Positions 23,912-35,819 of a DNA stretch of 64,000 nt are shown one piece after another. The stretch is taken from the NCBI GenBank assembly GCA_025200525.1, contig CM045763.1:151286246-151350245 (forward strand), read 5' to 3'. The notes under the pieces are model-generated. The model was not told where the DNA came from, searched no databases, and was given only the letters and a program-made list of their open reading frames with translations. Position 1 is the first letter of the stretch; each line of letters begins with the position of its first letter. Source of the DNA: Camellia lanceoleosa. Lineage: Eukaryota; Streptophyta; Magnoliopsida; Ericales; Theaceae. Both the position numbers and the translations under genes were made by a program.

Positions 23912-24312
23912 TTTTTCTTCGTGAATTGCCTGGGCTTCTTCACTTTTCTGAATTTCTTCACCTCCCCCTTACGACAGTTCGTGAACTTGAAGAACTAAAC
24001 AACTTCGTTAAGAAGTTGAGCATCACCTGGGATGGGAGCACACTGTATGTGCACGCACAGTTGAGATCCCTCTTAAAGAGTTCATCTACAGACACGTCAA
24101 CCACAGAAACAGAGGGCATTGACGATGCCTGGATGGACCACATCTTAGAAAAGTTGGATGTTAGAGAAGGACTGAAGGCAAACTTCTTCCTTAATCTGTT
24201 AGGGTTGTCCGAGTCAGGTGGGGAGAAGGTATTGGTTTTCAGCCATCGTCTCCGGCCGCTTAAGTTGTTGGAAAGGCCAGCCATCAAGTTGAGGGCTTCA
24301 ATTTCCTACTGA
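23912..24312 (+). pseudogene. CLASSY-like SNF2 remodeler fragment, copy 1
   Basis: The product (LRELPGLLHFSEFL, then KANFFLNLLGLSESGGEKVLVF, then [13 protein letters not shown]) resembles the linker and start of the second helicase lobe of CLSY-type SNF2 proteins. Those proteins work with RNA polymerase IV in RNA-directed DNA methylation. Only this region is present, with no upstream or downstream exons. The usual FSQ-LLPLKFLERL sequence is altered to [13 protein letters not shown]. The frame at 23878-24312 is open but starts inside unrelated sequence. Confidence 0.7.
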
Positions 24313-24318
24313 GCAACT

Positions 24319-24717
24319 TTGTTGCAGAGAATCGAGGTGGCTGCATCTTGGCCCATGCTCCATTACCTTCGGGTGCTCAGACAGTGGCCAGATCAGAGAA
24401 GAATACTTTTCCGGGCGTACAAGCAAGTTTCATCAATTGTATGTGACAATGAAACAAGCAAGACTGCCACTGCCTGCCAACAAATATTACTAACGTACCC
24501 ATCCATTCTCATTCTGCACGAATGTCATAAAAAAGACAAATGAGAGTACGCATTTCATGAACTCGCTCAATAAAGTCCAGACAGCCCGCAACTCATGAAT
24601 GACAGCTACCTTCCTGTAGAAATGTAACTGCTATATATATATGCAAGATGATAACTTCAAGAGAAAGGTAACCGTCATTCAAAAGTTGCGTGTAAGGTTA
24701 TCCATTTCTACGAAGGA
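24319..24717 (+). pseudogene. CLASSY-like SNF2 fragment containing the motif II region
   Basis: The frame reading [30 protein letters not shown], then after a stop LNKVQTAR corresponds to the Walker-B (motif II) part of a CLSY-type ATPase. The expected Asp-Glu-Gly-His motif is degraded to HECH, and stops follow it. In a normal gene this piece precedes the segment found next (24718-25115), so the two are collinear and represent one ancestral gene piece. Confidence 0.6.
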
Positions 24718-25115
24718 GATTTTCTTCGTGAATTGCCTGGGCTTCTTGACTTTTCTGAATTTCTTAACCTCACCCTTACAACAGTTCGTGAAGTTGAAGA
24801 ACTGAACAACTTAGCGCTTGAACATCACTTGGGATGGGAGCACACCGTATGTGCACACACACAGTTGAATACCTCCTAAAGAGTTCACCTCTGAACCGTC
24901 AACCCACGAAGCAGAGGGCATTGACGATGCCCGGATGGACCACATCTTAGAAAAGTTGGATATTAGAGAAAGACTGAAGGCAAACTTCTTCCTTAATCTG
25001 TTACGGTTGTCCGACTCAGGTGGGGAGAAGGTATTGGTTTTTCGCTATCGTCTCTGGCCACTTAAGTTGTTGGAAAGGCTAGCCATAAAAATGAACGCTT
25101 CAACTCTTGATTCAG
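24718..25115 (+). pseudogene. CLASSY-like SNF2 fragment, copy 2
   Basis: Near-duplicate of 23912-24312, from TTTTCTTCGTGAATTGCCTGG to the ERLAIK block, but with small indels that break the frame near 24815. A CTACGAAGGAGA sequence just upstream extends the homology in frame (FYEGDFLRELPGL) beyond what copy 1 keeps, so this copy has the older junction. Confidence 0.7.
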
Positions 25116-25258
25116 AATTGGGTGTGGGAACGAATAGCTCTCTACAAAATTTGGAAAGCATTATCCTCATTTCAACTCTTTCAATTGGCTTTCCTATGTT
25201 TTAAGTTGAATACCGTCAACTATGCATGAAATTCAGCATTGAAAGAAAGAGTTGTTTA

Positions 25259-25598
25259 CTGTGTTACACGGACTCGGGTACGGGTGCCGGGTGCGGTATG
25301 TATGTACAGGTCCGACTCATTAAATCTTAACCCTACATTCAATGGTACGCGGTGTGGGGAAAAAATATCATATTTTTAGTCTAATATGTGACATAAAATG
25401 GTACTATATGTAACTCACAGTGTCGAAATCACATTTATAGTAATTTCACAATAATTTGCACATATAATAATTGTGTTATATACAATTATATAAGAAGTGT
25501 CCGTTGAAAAGTATCCGACACATATCCCATACCCTTGTCCGACTCTCAGGTGTCCGACACAGGTATTTGATCTATTTCGAAGAGTCCGTGTAACACAG
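25259..25598. mobile_element. 340-bp MITE with perfect 16-bp TIRs
   Basis: The left end CTGTGTTACACGGACT (25259-25274) is the exact complement of the right end (25583-25598). Subterminal GTCCGAC and GTGTCCGACAC motifs resemble those of the NF-YA intron elements. TTGTTT lies one base outside each end, a possible imprecise target duplication. It is non-coding. Confidence 0.8.
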
Positions 25599-25916
25599 AT
25601 TGTTTCTGAACATAAGTTCCAGCAATATAAAATCAGCGAGTAGTACAAAATTGAAAGCAGAATTCAACCGAGTGTGCTACCCGTTGCGGAAACAAGATTA
25701 GTCATTGTTTGTTTATCGAGTTTCTTATTTTTCCTTTTTTGGCTACTCAAAAAAAAAAAAATAATTGTTTTTCCCGTGCCAACATTACCCAAATTTTTTT
25801 TCAAGTCTTCTTTCGTTATATATAACCCAACGTAACAAGTTCGCCATGTAAATGCAGAACGCCTTTTATGCTTGTTGCTAACTACTATGATACCTATGTT
25901 CAACTTGCAGCATTGA

Positions 25917-26083
25917 TAGCAGAGGGAAGACTTTCTATTCGAAAGGGAGAAAATACAAAAATCGAGTATAGAATAGTTCCTATTGGGTCCATTTCGGTTA
26001 GCAGAGGGAAGAGTTCCTATCCGAATAGCACAAAATACGAAAATGGAGTACAGAACAGTTCCTATGGCGTCGATTTCGGGTTG
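25917..26083. repeat. 83-bp imperfect tandem duplication
   Basis: AGCAGAGGGAAGA at 25918 recurs at 26001, followed in each copy by a collinear segment ending in CCTATNG-GTC-ATTTCGG. It sits in an open frame (25868-26284) that I do not recognise and do not call as a gene. Confidence 0.7.
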
Positions 26084-28019
26084 GGTGTGAAGGTATATGC
26101 GAATGATAGAAGACAAACAAGGAGACAGATAATGTACCAGCACGAAATAAAGGAAATACCAACCGGATCGCATTTAACCGGGTGGTGCTCGATTAACCCT
26201 TGCGGTTGTGCTCCATCGACAAAAATCAACTTAAAAAAAGTATTTATGCATCCACTTCCATGGCTAGCCTTCCCAAGAACTTAAGCTCGGCCGTCAAATA
26301 TTTTTCTCTGTAAAACCCTACAGCTACGGGGAAATGGAACAATGGAGAGACGGGCAGAGAGAAAGACAAACAAAGAGAGAGGTCCGAGATGGAAGAGAGA
26401 CGGACGGGCCGACGGAACTTACACCTCTTTTGAAAACTTCGGCATTTTTTATACTTGTTTTGACAACTTACACCTTTTAATGAAAACTGACATCATTTAT
26501 AAATTATTTTTCTTCATAAAAGTTACACCTTGGAACTTATATCTTTAAATTAATTTTCTTAATAAAAGTTACACCTTGGAACTTATATCTTTTCTAAAAA
26601 CGAAACATTCACCTTTATTGGGATTGGTTTACTTTGAGAACTTATATCTTTTGTAAAAACGAAACATTTAGCTTCGATGATTGGTCTTCTTTGGGAACAT
26701 ATAGCTTTTGTAAAAACTCACAAAGTTTACAACCATTAAATTAATTTTACACCTTTCCTAAAAATTTACACCATCTCTCGAAAATATTTACAACTTCTTG
26801 AAAAATTACACATTTTGTGGAAAAACCTTTTTCATAAAATTTACACTTATTATTTCAGGTTACACCTTTAGTGAAAAACAAAACTTACATCTTTTCTATG
26901 GTAATTTACACCTTCTTCGGACAAACATACAACCATATTTGAAAAGGTTATACCTTTTCTCAAATAATTTCTTTTACAAACTTTATGAAAAGCTTATTTT
27001 CCATAAAACGTGTAAATTTTCAAAAAAGGTCTAACTGTCTTCACCAAAGATGTAACTCCTATTTAGAAGGTGTAAATTTTTTTAAACATGTTTGCTTCAC
27101 GAAAGGAGTACCTTTTTAGAAGAGGTGTAAGCTTTTAAAATAAGGTGTAAACTTGATGAAAACATATTTTCCATAGAAGGTGTAAATTTAATAAAAAGGT
27201 GTAAGTTTTGCTGGCAGAAAAGTTGTAATATCCCCTAAAAAGTGTAAATTTTATGAAAAAAGTTATTCACAAAAGCAGTAACCATTCAGAAACGGTGTAA
27301 GCATACCCACAAAAAGGTGTAATCATTCAGAAAAGGTTTATGTTTTTAACAAAAGGTATAAATTTTATTCAAATACTCATTCCATGAAAGGTGTATATTT
27401 TCAAAAACATGTATGTAGTTTTCACAAAACATGGAAGTTATGTCACAAATGGCGTAACTTCCCATTGAAGGTTTAAATTTTAGGCAACTATAATTCAGAT
27501 TTCCATAAAAGGTCTAAGCATGTTCAGAAAAGATGTAACTTATTTCAAAAAAGGTGTAAGTTCTGTTCTCAGAAAAAATGTAAGTTCCAATAAAACGTGT
27601 AAATTTTTTAATAGACATGATTTTTAATAAAGTAGTAACTTCTCACAAAAGGTTTAAATAGTTCAACGAAAAAGGTCTAAATTTTATAAAATAAAATATT
27701 TCACAAATTTGTAACCTTTCACAAATAGTGTAAGTTTTTTCACAAGAGATGTGAGTAAATTCACAAAATGTGTAAGTTCTGTTTTTTGCCCCCAAAACCT
27801 GGAAGTTCCTAAAATCCAATCACACTGTATTTGTCTTGTTAAAATAATGGCAATGTCAGAGAGAAGAGCATTTCGTAGGGGTTGGCCTTTCTCTCAGTAG
27901 AACTCCGTGTCAAAGACGACGAGTCTGGGAGGGCTTGGAATAGCGACTTCAAGTCCAAATCCAACCAACTATGTCAATGTAAAAGAGAACCATTTTTAAT
28001 ATAGAGCAACGGATACACA

Positions 28020-28250
28020 GAGGGAGAGAGAGAGAGATAGACTGAGATCAACAGACATAGAGACCTAGATGGACATTGATCGACAGAGCAGCCACTCCGA
28101 GATCAACAGAGAAGAGACCCACATGGACACAGACAGACCAAGATCGCCGGAGGCAGACCGAGATAAACAGGGATCGACAGAGAGAGACCGACATCGACGG
28201 AGAATAGGCCGACATCGACACAGAGAGACCAAGATCGATAGGCAGAGAGA
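28020..28250. repeat. GA-rich minisatellite inside the composite satellite
   Basis: Degenerate ~12-bp units such as GATCGACAGAGA and GACCGACATCGA. Homologous stretches occur at about 30500-30725, 32085-32260 and 33230-33405, always just before the GC-richer spacer of the composite unit. Confidence 0.8.
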
Positions 28251-28834
28251 AAAAAAACCTTTGAATTGCGGCGACGGTGCCAGTGGACGTGCCAATCTCA
28301 GAAGGCTGTGAGCACCGGAGGCCACTGATGCGTGGGTGGTCAGCGGGGGTCATGAACCCTTTGATTTGTTCAGTGGTTGTCCCAATTTGTTTATGAACAC
28401 TTCGAAATATTACTCCTTTTGTGTTTACTACGAATAATTTCAAATGAACACCCCTTGATGTTACTCCTTCTGTGTTTACGAACATTTTAAAATGAACGCC
28501 TTGTTACTCCATTTGTGGTTATGAACACTTTGAAATGTTTCTCCTTCATACTTTTCGTCAAAATATTTACACCATTTTTGAAAAGTTACTCCTTTTGTGT
28601 AATAATTTTTGGCATAAGATTTACACTTTTTCCTTGAACTTACACCACTTGTGAAGGCCCAACTTAAAGCTATTTCGGAAGTCACTTATACCTTTTGTGG
28701 AAAAAAATTTCATTCGTTTACACCTTCTGTTTAAGCTTACACCTTTTCATGAAAATACTTAGACCATTTTTGAAAAGTTACTCCTTTTGTGTAAGAATTT
28801 TTGGCATAATATTTATACTATTGTGCTTATATAC

Positions 28835-30240
28835 TCTTTCACAAAAGGTGTAAGTTTGAAGAAAAAATATAAATATTATGACAAAAATTATTTCACAAAA
28901 GGAGTAACTTTTCAAAAAAAATATAAGCACTTTCACGAAAAGGTATAAGCTTAAGCAAAAGGTGTAAATTTGATGAATTTATTTTTTCACAAAGTGTATA
29001 AGTGACTTCCGAAAAAGCTTTAAGTTGGGCTTCCACAAAAGGTGTAAGTTCGAAGAAAAGGTATAAATGTTATGCCAAAAATTCTTACAGAAAAGGAGTA
29101 ACTTTTCAAAAAAAATATAGGCACTTTCACGAAAAGGTATAAGCTTAACCAGAAGGTGTAAATTTGATGAATTTATTTTTCTACAAAAGGTATAAGTTAC
29201 TTCCCAAAAAAGCTTTAAGTTGGGCTTCCACAAAAGGTGTAAGATCGAAGAAAAGGTATAAATGTTATGCCAAAAATTCTTACAGAAAAGGAGTAACTTT
29301 TCAAAAAAATATAGGCACTTCCACGAAAAGGTACAAGCTTAAGCAAAAGGCGTAAATTTGATGAATTTATTTTTCCATAAAAGGTATAAGTTACTTCCGA
29401 AAAAGCTTTAAGTTGGGCTTTCACAAAAGGTGTAAGTTCGAAGAAAAGGTATAAATGTTATGCCAAAAATTCTTACAGAAAAGGAGTAACTTGTCAAAAA
29501 AATATAAGCACTTCCACGAAAAGGTATAAGCTTAAGCAAAAGGTGTAAATTTGATGAATTTATTTTTCCACAAAAGGTATAAGTTACTTCCGAAAAGCTT
29601 TAAGTTGGGCTTCCACAAAAAGTGTAAATTCGAAGAAAAGGTATAAATGTTATGCCAAAAATTCTTACACAAAAGGAGTAACTTTTCAAAAAAAATGTAA
29701 GCACTTCCACGAAAAGGTATAAGCTTAAGCAAAAGGTGTAAATTTGATGAATTTATTTTTCTACAAAAGGTGTAAGTTACTTCCGAAAAGCTTTAAGTTG
29801 GGCTTCCACAAAAGGTGTAAATTCGAAAAAAGGGTATAAATGTTATGCCAAAAATTCTTACAGAAAAGGAGTAACTTTTCAAAAAAAATGTAAGCAGTTC
29901 CACGAAAAGGTATAAGCTTAAGCAAAAGGTGTAAATTTGATGAAATTATTTTTTCACAAAAGGTATAAGCGACTTCCGAAAAAGCTTTAAGTTGGGCTTC
30001 CACAAAAGGTGTAAGTTCGAAAATAAGCTATAAATGTTATGCCAAAAATTCCTACACAAAAGGAGTAACTTTTCAGAAATAGCATAAGCACTTCCACAAA
30101 AAGGTGTAACCTTAAGCAAATTGTGTAAATTTGATGAATTTTTTTTTTCACAAAAGGTATAAGTGACTTCCGAAAAACCTTTAAAGTTGGGCTTTTACAA
30201 ACGGTGTAAGTTCGAAGAAAAAGTATAAATCTTATGCGAC
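28835..30240. repeat. 193-bp higher-order tandem repeat, about seven copies
   Basis: The landmark GTTGGGCTT (two-base step in copies) recurs at about 29027, 29222, 29414, 29606, 29800, 29992 and 30187, a spacing of 192-195 bp. Each unit is divisible into about ten ~19-bp monomers. Parts of the same unit recur at 31490-32060, 33020-33210 and 34160-34500. Confidence 0.9.
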
Positions 30241-32070
30241 AAACAGATGTAAGTAACTTCGCAAAACGTCTAAGTTCCGTTTTTCCCCCAAAAACCTGTA
30301 AGTTCCTAAAATCCAATCACACAGTTTTTGCCTTGTGGCAATGTGAGAGAGAAGGGCGTTTCAGAGGGCTTGGCCTTTCTCCCAGTACAACTCCGTTTCA
30401 GAGAAGACGAGTCTGGGAGGGCTTGGAATAGCGACTCCGAGTCCAAATCCAACCAAGTATGTCAATGTAAAAGAGAACCGTTTTTAATATAGAGCAACGG
30501 ACAGAGAGAGAGAGAGAGAGATAGACTGAGATCAACGGACATAGAGACCTAGATGGACAATGATCGATGAAGGATCGAAATCGACAGAGATCGACAGAAG
30601 AAGAACCCACATGGACACAGACAGACCAAGATCGTGAGACGGTCGAGATAAACAGGGATCGACAGAGAGAGACCGACATCGACGGAGAATAGGCCGACAT
30701 CGACATAGAGAGACCAAGATCGATAGCCAATCTTTCAAAAAACCTTTGATTTGCGGCGGCGGTGCCGTGGAGGTGCCGATCTCAGAAGCCTGTGAGCACC
30801 GGATCCCACCGACGCTTGGGTGGTCAGCGGGGGTCACGAACCCTTTGATTTGTTCAGTGGTTGTCTCAATTTGTTTATGAACACTTCGAAATGTTACTCC
30901 TTTTGTGTTTACTACTTTGAAATGAACATATGTTACTCCTTCTGTGTTTACGAACATTTTGAAATGAACCCTTTGTTACTCCTTTTGTGGTTATGAACAC
31001 TTTGAAATGTTTCTCCTTCATACTTTTCGTCAAAATATTTACACAATTTTTGAAAAGTTACTCCTTTTGTGTAAGAATTTTTGGCATAAGATTTACACTT
31101 TTTCCTCGAACTTACACCATTTGTGAAGGCCCAACTTAAAGCTATTTCGGAAGTCACTTATACCTTTTCTGAAAAATAAATTTTATTCGTTTACACCTTC
31201 AGCTTAAGCTTACACCTTTTCATGAAAATACTTACACCATTTTTGAAAAGTTACTCCTTTTGTGTAAGAATTTTTGGCATAACATTTATACTATTGTGCT
31301 TATATACTCTTTCACAAAAGGTGTAAGTTTGAAGAAAAAGTATAAATCTTATGACAGAAATTATTTCACAAAAGGAGTAACTTTTCAAAAAAAATATAAG
31401 CACTTCCACGAAAAGGTATAAGCTTAAGCAAAAGGTGTAAATTTGATGAATTTATTTTTTCACAAAGTGTATAAGTGACTTCCGAAAAAGCTTTAAGTTG
31501 GGCTTCCACAAAAGGTGTAAGTTCAAAGAAAAGGTATAAATGTTATGCCAAAAATTCTTACACAAAAGGAGTAACTTTTCAAAAAAAATATAGGCACTTC
31601 CACGAAAAGTATAAGCTTAACCAAAAGGTGTAAATTTGATGAATTTATTTTTCCACAAAAGGTATAAGTTACTTCCGAAAAAGCTTTAACTTGAGCTTCC
31701 ACAAAAGGTGTAAGTTCGAAGAAAAGGTATAAATGTTATGCCAAAAATTCTTACAGAAAAGGAGTAACTTTTCAAAAAAAATATAAGCAGTTCCACGAAA
31801 AGGTATAAGCTTAAGCAAAAGGTGTAAATTTGATGAAATTATTTTTTCACAAAAGGTATAAGTGACTTTCGAAAAAGCTTTAAGTTGGGCTTCCACAAAA
31901 GGTGTAAGTTTGAAAATAAGCTATAAATGTTATGCCAAAAATTCCTACACGAAAGGAGTAACTTTTCAGAAATAGTATAAGCACTTCCACGAAAAGGTGT
32001 AACCTTAAGCAAATTTTGTAAACTTGATGAATTTTTTTTTTCACAAAAGGTATAAGTGACTTCCGAAAAG

Positions 32071-34360
32071 TTAAATTAGATGGACAATGATCGACAGAAG
32101 GACCGAAATCGACAGAGATTGACAGAGAAGAACCCACATGGACACAGACAGACCAAGATCGCTGGAGACAGACCGAGATAGACAGGGATCGACAGAGAGA
32201 GACCGACATCGACGGAGAATAGGCCGACATCGACACAGAGAGACCAAGATCGATAGCCAATCTTTCAAAAAACCTTTGATTTGTGGCGGCGGTGCCGTGG
32301 AGGTGCCGATCTCAAAAGCCTGTGAGCACCGGAGCCCACCGACGCTTGCGTGGTCAGCGGGGGTCATGAACCCTTTGATTTGTTCAATGGTTGTCTCAAT
32401 TTGTTTATGAATACTTCGAAATGTTACTCCTTTTGTGTTTACTACTTTGAAATGAACATATATTACTTCTTCTGTGTTTACGAACATTTTGAAATGAACC
32501 CTTTGTTACTCCTTTTGTGGTTATGAACACTTTGGAATGTTTGTCCTTCATACTTTTTGTCAAAATATTTACACCATTTTTGAAAAGTTACTCCTTTTGT
32601 GTAAGAATTTTTGGCATAAGATTTACACTTTTTCCTCGAACTTACACAATTTGTGAAGGCCCAACTTAAAGCTATTTCGGAAGTTAGTTATACCTTTTGT
32701 GAAAAAAAAAATTCATCCAATTTACACCTTTTGCTTAGGCTTACACCTTCTCGTGAAAATACTTACACCATTTTTAAAAAGTTACTCCTTTTGTGTAAGA
32801 ATTTTTGGCATAACATTTGTACTTTTGTGCTTATATACTCTTTCACAAAAGGTGTAAGTTTGAAGAAAAAGTATAAATCTTATGACAAAAATTATTTTCT
32901 CAAAAGGAGTAACTTTCCAAAAAAAATATAAGCACTTCCACGAAAAGGTATAAGCTTAAGCAGAAGGTGTAAATTTGATGAATTTATTTTTTCACAAAAG
33001 GTATAAGTGACTTCCGAAAAAGTTTTAAGTTGGGCTTCCACAAAAGGTGTAAGTTCGAACATAAGCTATAAATGTTATGCCAAAAATTCCTACACAAAAG
33101 GAGTAACTTTTCAGAAATAGTATAAGCACTTCCACGAAAAGGTGTAACCTTAAGCAAATTTTGTAAATTTGATGAATTTATTTTTTCACAAAAGGTATAA
33201 GTGACTTCCGAAAAGTTAAATTAGATGGACAATGATCGATAGAAGGACCGAAATCGACAGAGATCGACAGAGAAGAACCCACATGGACACCGACAGACCA
33301 AGATCGCTGGAGACAGACCGAGATAAACAGGGATCGACCGAGAGAGACTGACATCGAAGGAGAATAGGCCGACATCGACACAGAGAGACCAAGATCGATA
33401 GCCAATCTTTCAAAAAACCTTTGATTTGCGGCGGCGGTGCCGTGGAGGTGCCGATCTCAGAAGCCTGTAAGCACCGGAGCCCACCGACGCTTGGGTGGTC
33501 AGCGGGGGTCACGAACCCTTTGATTTGTTCAGTGGTTGTCTCAATTTGTTTATGAACACTTCGATGTTACTCCTTTTGTGTTTACTACTTTGAAATGAAC
33601 ATATGTTACTCCTTCTGTGTTTACGAACATTTTGAAATGAACCCTTTGTTACTCCTTTTGTAGTTATGAACACTTTGAAATGTTTCTTCTTCATACTTTT
33701 CGTCAAAATATTTACACCATTTTTGAAAAGTTACTCCTTTTGTGTAAGAATTTTTGGCATAAGATTTACACTTTTTCCTCGAACTTACACCATTTGTGAA
33801 GGCCCAACTTAAAGCTATTTTGGAAGTCAGTTATACCTTTTGTGAAAAAAAAAATTCATCCAATTTACACCTTTTGCTTAGGCTTACACCTTCTCGTGAA
33901 AATACTTACACCATTTTTAAAAAGTTACTCCTTTTGTGTAAGAATTTTTGGCATAACATTTGTACTTTTGTGCTTATATACTCTTTCACAAAAGGTGTAA
34001 GTTTGAAGAAAAAGTATAAATCTTATGACAAAAATTATTTTCTCAAAAGGAGTAACTTTCCAAAAAAAATATAAGCACTTCCACGAAAAGGTATAAGCTT
34101 AAGCAGAAGGTGTAAATTTGATGAATTTATTTTTTCACAAAAGGTATAAGTGACTTCCGAAAAAGTTTTAAGTTGGGCTTCCACAAAAGGTGTAAGTTCG
34201 AACATAAGCTATAAATGTTATGCCAAAAATTCCTACACAAAAGGAGTAACTTTTCAGAAATAGTATAAGCACTTCCACGAAAAGGTGTAACCTTAAGCAA
34301 AAGGTGTAAATTTGATGAATTTATTTTTTCACAAAAGGTATAAGTGACTTCCGAAAAAGC
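32071..34360. repeat. 1.14-kb near-identical tandem duplication in the satellite
   Basis: The junction phrase GTTAAATTAGATGGACAATG occurs at about 32069 and about 33215. The 1.14-kb blocks after each are almost identical, so the duplication is recent. The unit starts inside the GA-rich part, so it is a rearranged truncation of the 2.5-kb unit. Confidence 0.85.
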
Positions 34361-34889
34361 TTTAAATTGGGCTTCCACAGAAGGTGTAAGTTCGACGAAA
34401 AAGTATAAATGTTATGCCAAAAATTCTTACACAAAAGGAGTAACTTTTCAAAAAAAATATAAGCACTTCCACGAAAAGGTATAAGTTTAAGCAAAAGGTG
34501 TAAGTTTTCGTTTGTTTACACCTTTGGTATGTCAACTCACAAAAGGAGTAAGTGTTCATAAAAGGTGTAAATTATTTCACAGAAGGCGTAAGTACTCATA
34601 AAAAGGTGTAAGTTTTCAGAAAAGGTGTAAGTTTTTACAAAAGGCGTAAGTTTTCAGAAATCAGTTACGCCTTTTTCTGAAATTCCTTACGCCTTTCTTG
34701 AAAGTATACGGCTTTTGTGAAAACTTATACATTTTTTGCGACCATTTACACCTTTAGCCATATAATATATTATTTTATTAATTTACCTGGAAAGTGACCT
34801 GCCTAGCAGGTCACCAATGTGTAAATTTTCAAATATTTTGATATAACCCAATATATACAAATGTGTAAATGCAAAATACAAGGGTGTAA

Positions 34890-34916
34890 GTGCCTTGCAT
34901 ACCATATGCAAGGCAC
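34890..34916. repeat. Perfect hairpin at the right edge of the satellite
   Basis: Arms GTGCCTTGCAT and ATGCAAGGCAC with a 5-nt loop, followed by ACTTAAG. A related motif (CTTAAGTGTGC plus a CCATATGCA hairpin) lies at about 9699-9737. It may mark a transposon terminus. Confidence 0.55.
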
Positions 34917-34919
34917 ACT

Positions 34920-35269
34920 TAAGAAAAGTCCCTGTTCATATTGTAAGATTTGTCGAACATATTATTCATATAAAAATTTAGGTTAATCGGACATACGTAA
35001 CCCCATAATTATTTTTGTTTAAAACAAATGTAATCTGTTATGGCGTTACAAATGTCCAATTGATCTTTTTTTTTTTTTTTTTAAATGTATAATCTACTTG
35101 ACGAACCTTATAATATGAATGGTTCGAATTATGAAAACAGACTCGGGACAAGCCATGATACGTCTCACAACACGCATGCTATACCATAAGGCACACCACC
35201 TACCCCGATTCCGAAAAGAAGAGTGATGCACCACATAATATAAAAGAGTGAATAAAAGAAGAGAAGAGA
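34920..35269. other. Unannotated spacer
   Basis: AT-rich sequence between the satellite and the gypsy LTR fragment. No gene or recognisable element. Confidence 0.4.
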
Positions 35270-35768
35270 TGTAATGACCCCAATATGCGTATAAGGAATT
35301 ATCTTTATTTATCTATGGGTTAATGTACTTTAATCATATCTGTTCGAATTGAAGAATTATCTATTGAGTTACGACTTTAAAACTAGAATTGACGACCTTT
35401 ATGGGTTCAGAAATCGAAATTGAGTACATAGATATGTTAATGGGAATTTTAGAGCTATTTGGGAAAATTAATTGGAAATTTATTTCGTCAGATTCGTTAA
35501 GGTATGTTTGGGTGGTTAACTTTGCACTGCAAATTGAAGGCCTTAGAGGTTTCAGAAACCAAAACAGAGTACATAGTTATGATCAGTATAATTTTTAGAG
35601 TCATTTGAAGAGTTCAATTGAAATTTGATTTCGTATGATTCGTAAGTGTGCTTTTGGCCCTCCCAAATTGTGATAAGCTTATATATAGTTAGATGTATAG
35701 ATATATATGAGATATATGAGTTGAACTCAACATTTGAGCCAAAAATATCTAAGGAGAGGGAGAGAACC

Positions 35769-35819
<51 letters not shown>

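Larger units (their letters stand above)
27789..32075. repeat. ~2.5-kb composite units of the satellite (two copies)
   Basis: The order spacer (CCCCCAAAA-CCTG-AAGTTCC start), GA-rich minisatellite, GC-richer spacer, TTACACC block, AAAGGTGTAA block begins at about 27789 and again at about 30285. The second copy has fewer 193-bp repeats. The spacer contains AGACGAGTCTGGGAGGGC in both copies. Confidence 0.8.
26418..34760. repeat. Composite ~19-bp monomer satellite with inverted blocks
   Basis: Over 8 kb are built from ~19-bp units with a core like AAAAGGTGTAAGTT or AAAAGGTATAAG. On the + strand the core appears as TTACACCTTTT in about 26418-27000, 28400-28830, 30880-31310, 32420-32850 and 33560-33990. 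It appears as AAAGGTGTAA in about 27000-27800, 28835-30280, 31310-32070, 32850-33215 and 33990-34660. Pairs of opposite blocks therefore form large inverted repeats. Unique spacers and GA-rich minisatellites separate them. Many short open frames (for example 28979-30316 and 31669-32931) are by-products of the repeat and are not genes. I do not recognise the family. Confidence 0.9.

Noticed and set aside
28048..33706. Many 60-145-codon frames in the satellite (for example 28048-28485 and 32071-32487)
   Set aside because: They are repeated, change with the satellite units and have Ser/Leu- or Lys/Phe-biased composition from the repeat; no domain or start context.
26418..34760. CRISPR-like array
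   Set aside because: Repeat and spacer lengths are not constant, monomers are degenerate and in both orientations, and the DNA is plant nuclear.
34890..34916. Helitron 3' end (hairpin plus CTRR)
   Set aside because: The hairpin is followed by ACTTAAG, without the CTAGT-type end and without an ATTC/TC start on the other side.
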